From contig RGTE01000071.1 of assembly GCA_010025475.1 (NCBI GenBank), positions 1 to 5,600 of the forward strand: a stretch of 5,600 nucleotides of DNA. The letters run 5' to 3'. The translations under genes were made by a program, and so were the position numbers. Positions 5,477-5,600 of this stretch are shown here, one piece after another. Every line of letters begins with the position of its first letter. Position 1 is the first letter of the stretch. The notes below the pieces were generated by a model. That model made no database searches. It had not been told where the DNA came from and worked only from the letters and a program-made list of their open reading frames with translations. Origin of the DNA: Verrucomicrobiota bacterium (GTDB lineage Bacteria; Verrucomicrobiota; Verrucomicrobiia; Methylacidiphilales; Verrucolacustridaceae).

Positions 5477-5600
5477 TCAACCGGTGGGACCACTCCCGTA
5501 AGGCGCCCTTATCTGAAAAGTCTTCGGATCATTGAGCCAAGGGTTCTTGTTGGATATCTCGCCGTCCAACGTTTCAGGCGAAACGGGTCCGCATTTTGAT
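5477..5600 (-). CDS. Unidentified protein, C-terminal end (5' end outside window)
   Basis: On the minus strand one frame is open from the right edge to TGA (5479-5477), giving 40 residues. They include CGPVSPETLDGEI, NPWLNDPKTF and a glycine/proline-rich end, GSGPTG. I do not recognise the family. The composition (Asp, Asn, Pro, Trp, Gly) looks like a folded or exported protein end rather than noise. The strand and the 30-bp spacing to the glycosyltransferase suggest the same transcript. The opposite strand also has an open frame here (5462-5599) but no ATG, GTG or ribosome site, and an Arg-rich product more like a shadow. Support is limited because only 40 residues are visible. Confidence 0.5.
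   Translation of the reverse strand, partial: SKCGPVSPETLDGEISNKNPWLNDPKTFQIRAPYGSGPTG

Noticed and set aside
5462..5599. Open + strand frame at the right edge
   Set aside because: It has no ATG or GTG near a ribosome site, is Arg-rich, and is the complement of the more protein-like minus-strand frame.

Overview
The window is a GC-rich (by eye about 60%, not computed), densely packed stretch of bacterial chromosome. It carries five complete protein genes, one small secreted-protein gene and two gene ends cut by the window edges. I see no tRNA, rRNA, CRISPR array, transposase or phage gene. The organism is Gram-negative-like. The nucleoredoxin-type thioredoxin, the DVEE-type polysaccharide deacetylase and the intergenic palindromic element would fit the Verrucomicrobiota or a related group. 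That placement is a low-confidence impression, since no phylogenetic marker is present.

Layout from left to right. (1) On the + strand, 3-134 is the C-terminal end of a GNAT acetyltransferase. It converges on a minus-strand ABC exporter gene (172-1947), and the exporter's intrinsic terminator lies in the narrow gap. (2) Upstream of the exporter on the same strand is bioB, biotin synthase (about 2013-2981). The 65-bp gap between them holds a long interrupted inverted repeat. (3) Divergent from bioB, on the + strand, is a two-gene unit: a secreted thioredoxin-like protein with a WCPPC motif (3050-3556) and a 94-residue exported protein of unknown function (3556-3840). Their stop and start codons overlap as TAATG. 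(4) A 113-bp convergent gap (3841-3953) is packed with nested and interleaved inverted repeats and looks like a palindromic repeat element. (5) On the minus strand, a family 2 glycosyltransferase of the Alg5/DPM type (4694-5446) runs into a polysaccharide deacetylase (3954-4697), with a GTGA overlap. Upstream, the C-terminal end of an unidentified minus-strand gene (5477-5600) stops 30 bp before the glycosyltransferase.

Functionally, bioB makes biotin and the exporter is a half-transporter of unknown substrate. The thioredoxin and its small partner probably work outside the cytoplasmic membrane. The glycosyltransferase and deacetylase pair most likely makes and N-deacylates a lipid-linked sugar or polysaccharide precursor. 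Most genes belong to ordinary families. The points that deserve a second look are the structured intergenic elements, the coupled thioredoxin/small-protein pair and the coupled glycosyltransferase/deacetylase pair. I found no clear evidence of a new defence, mobile or RNA-guided system.
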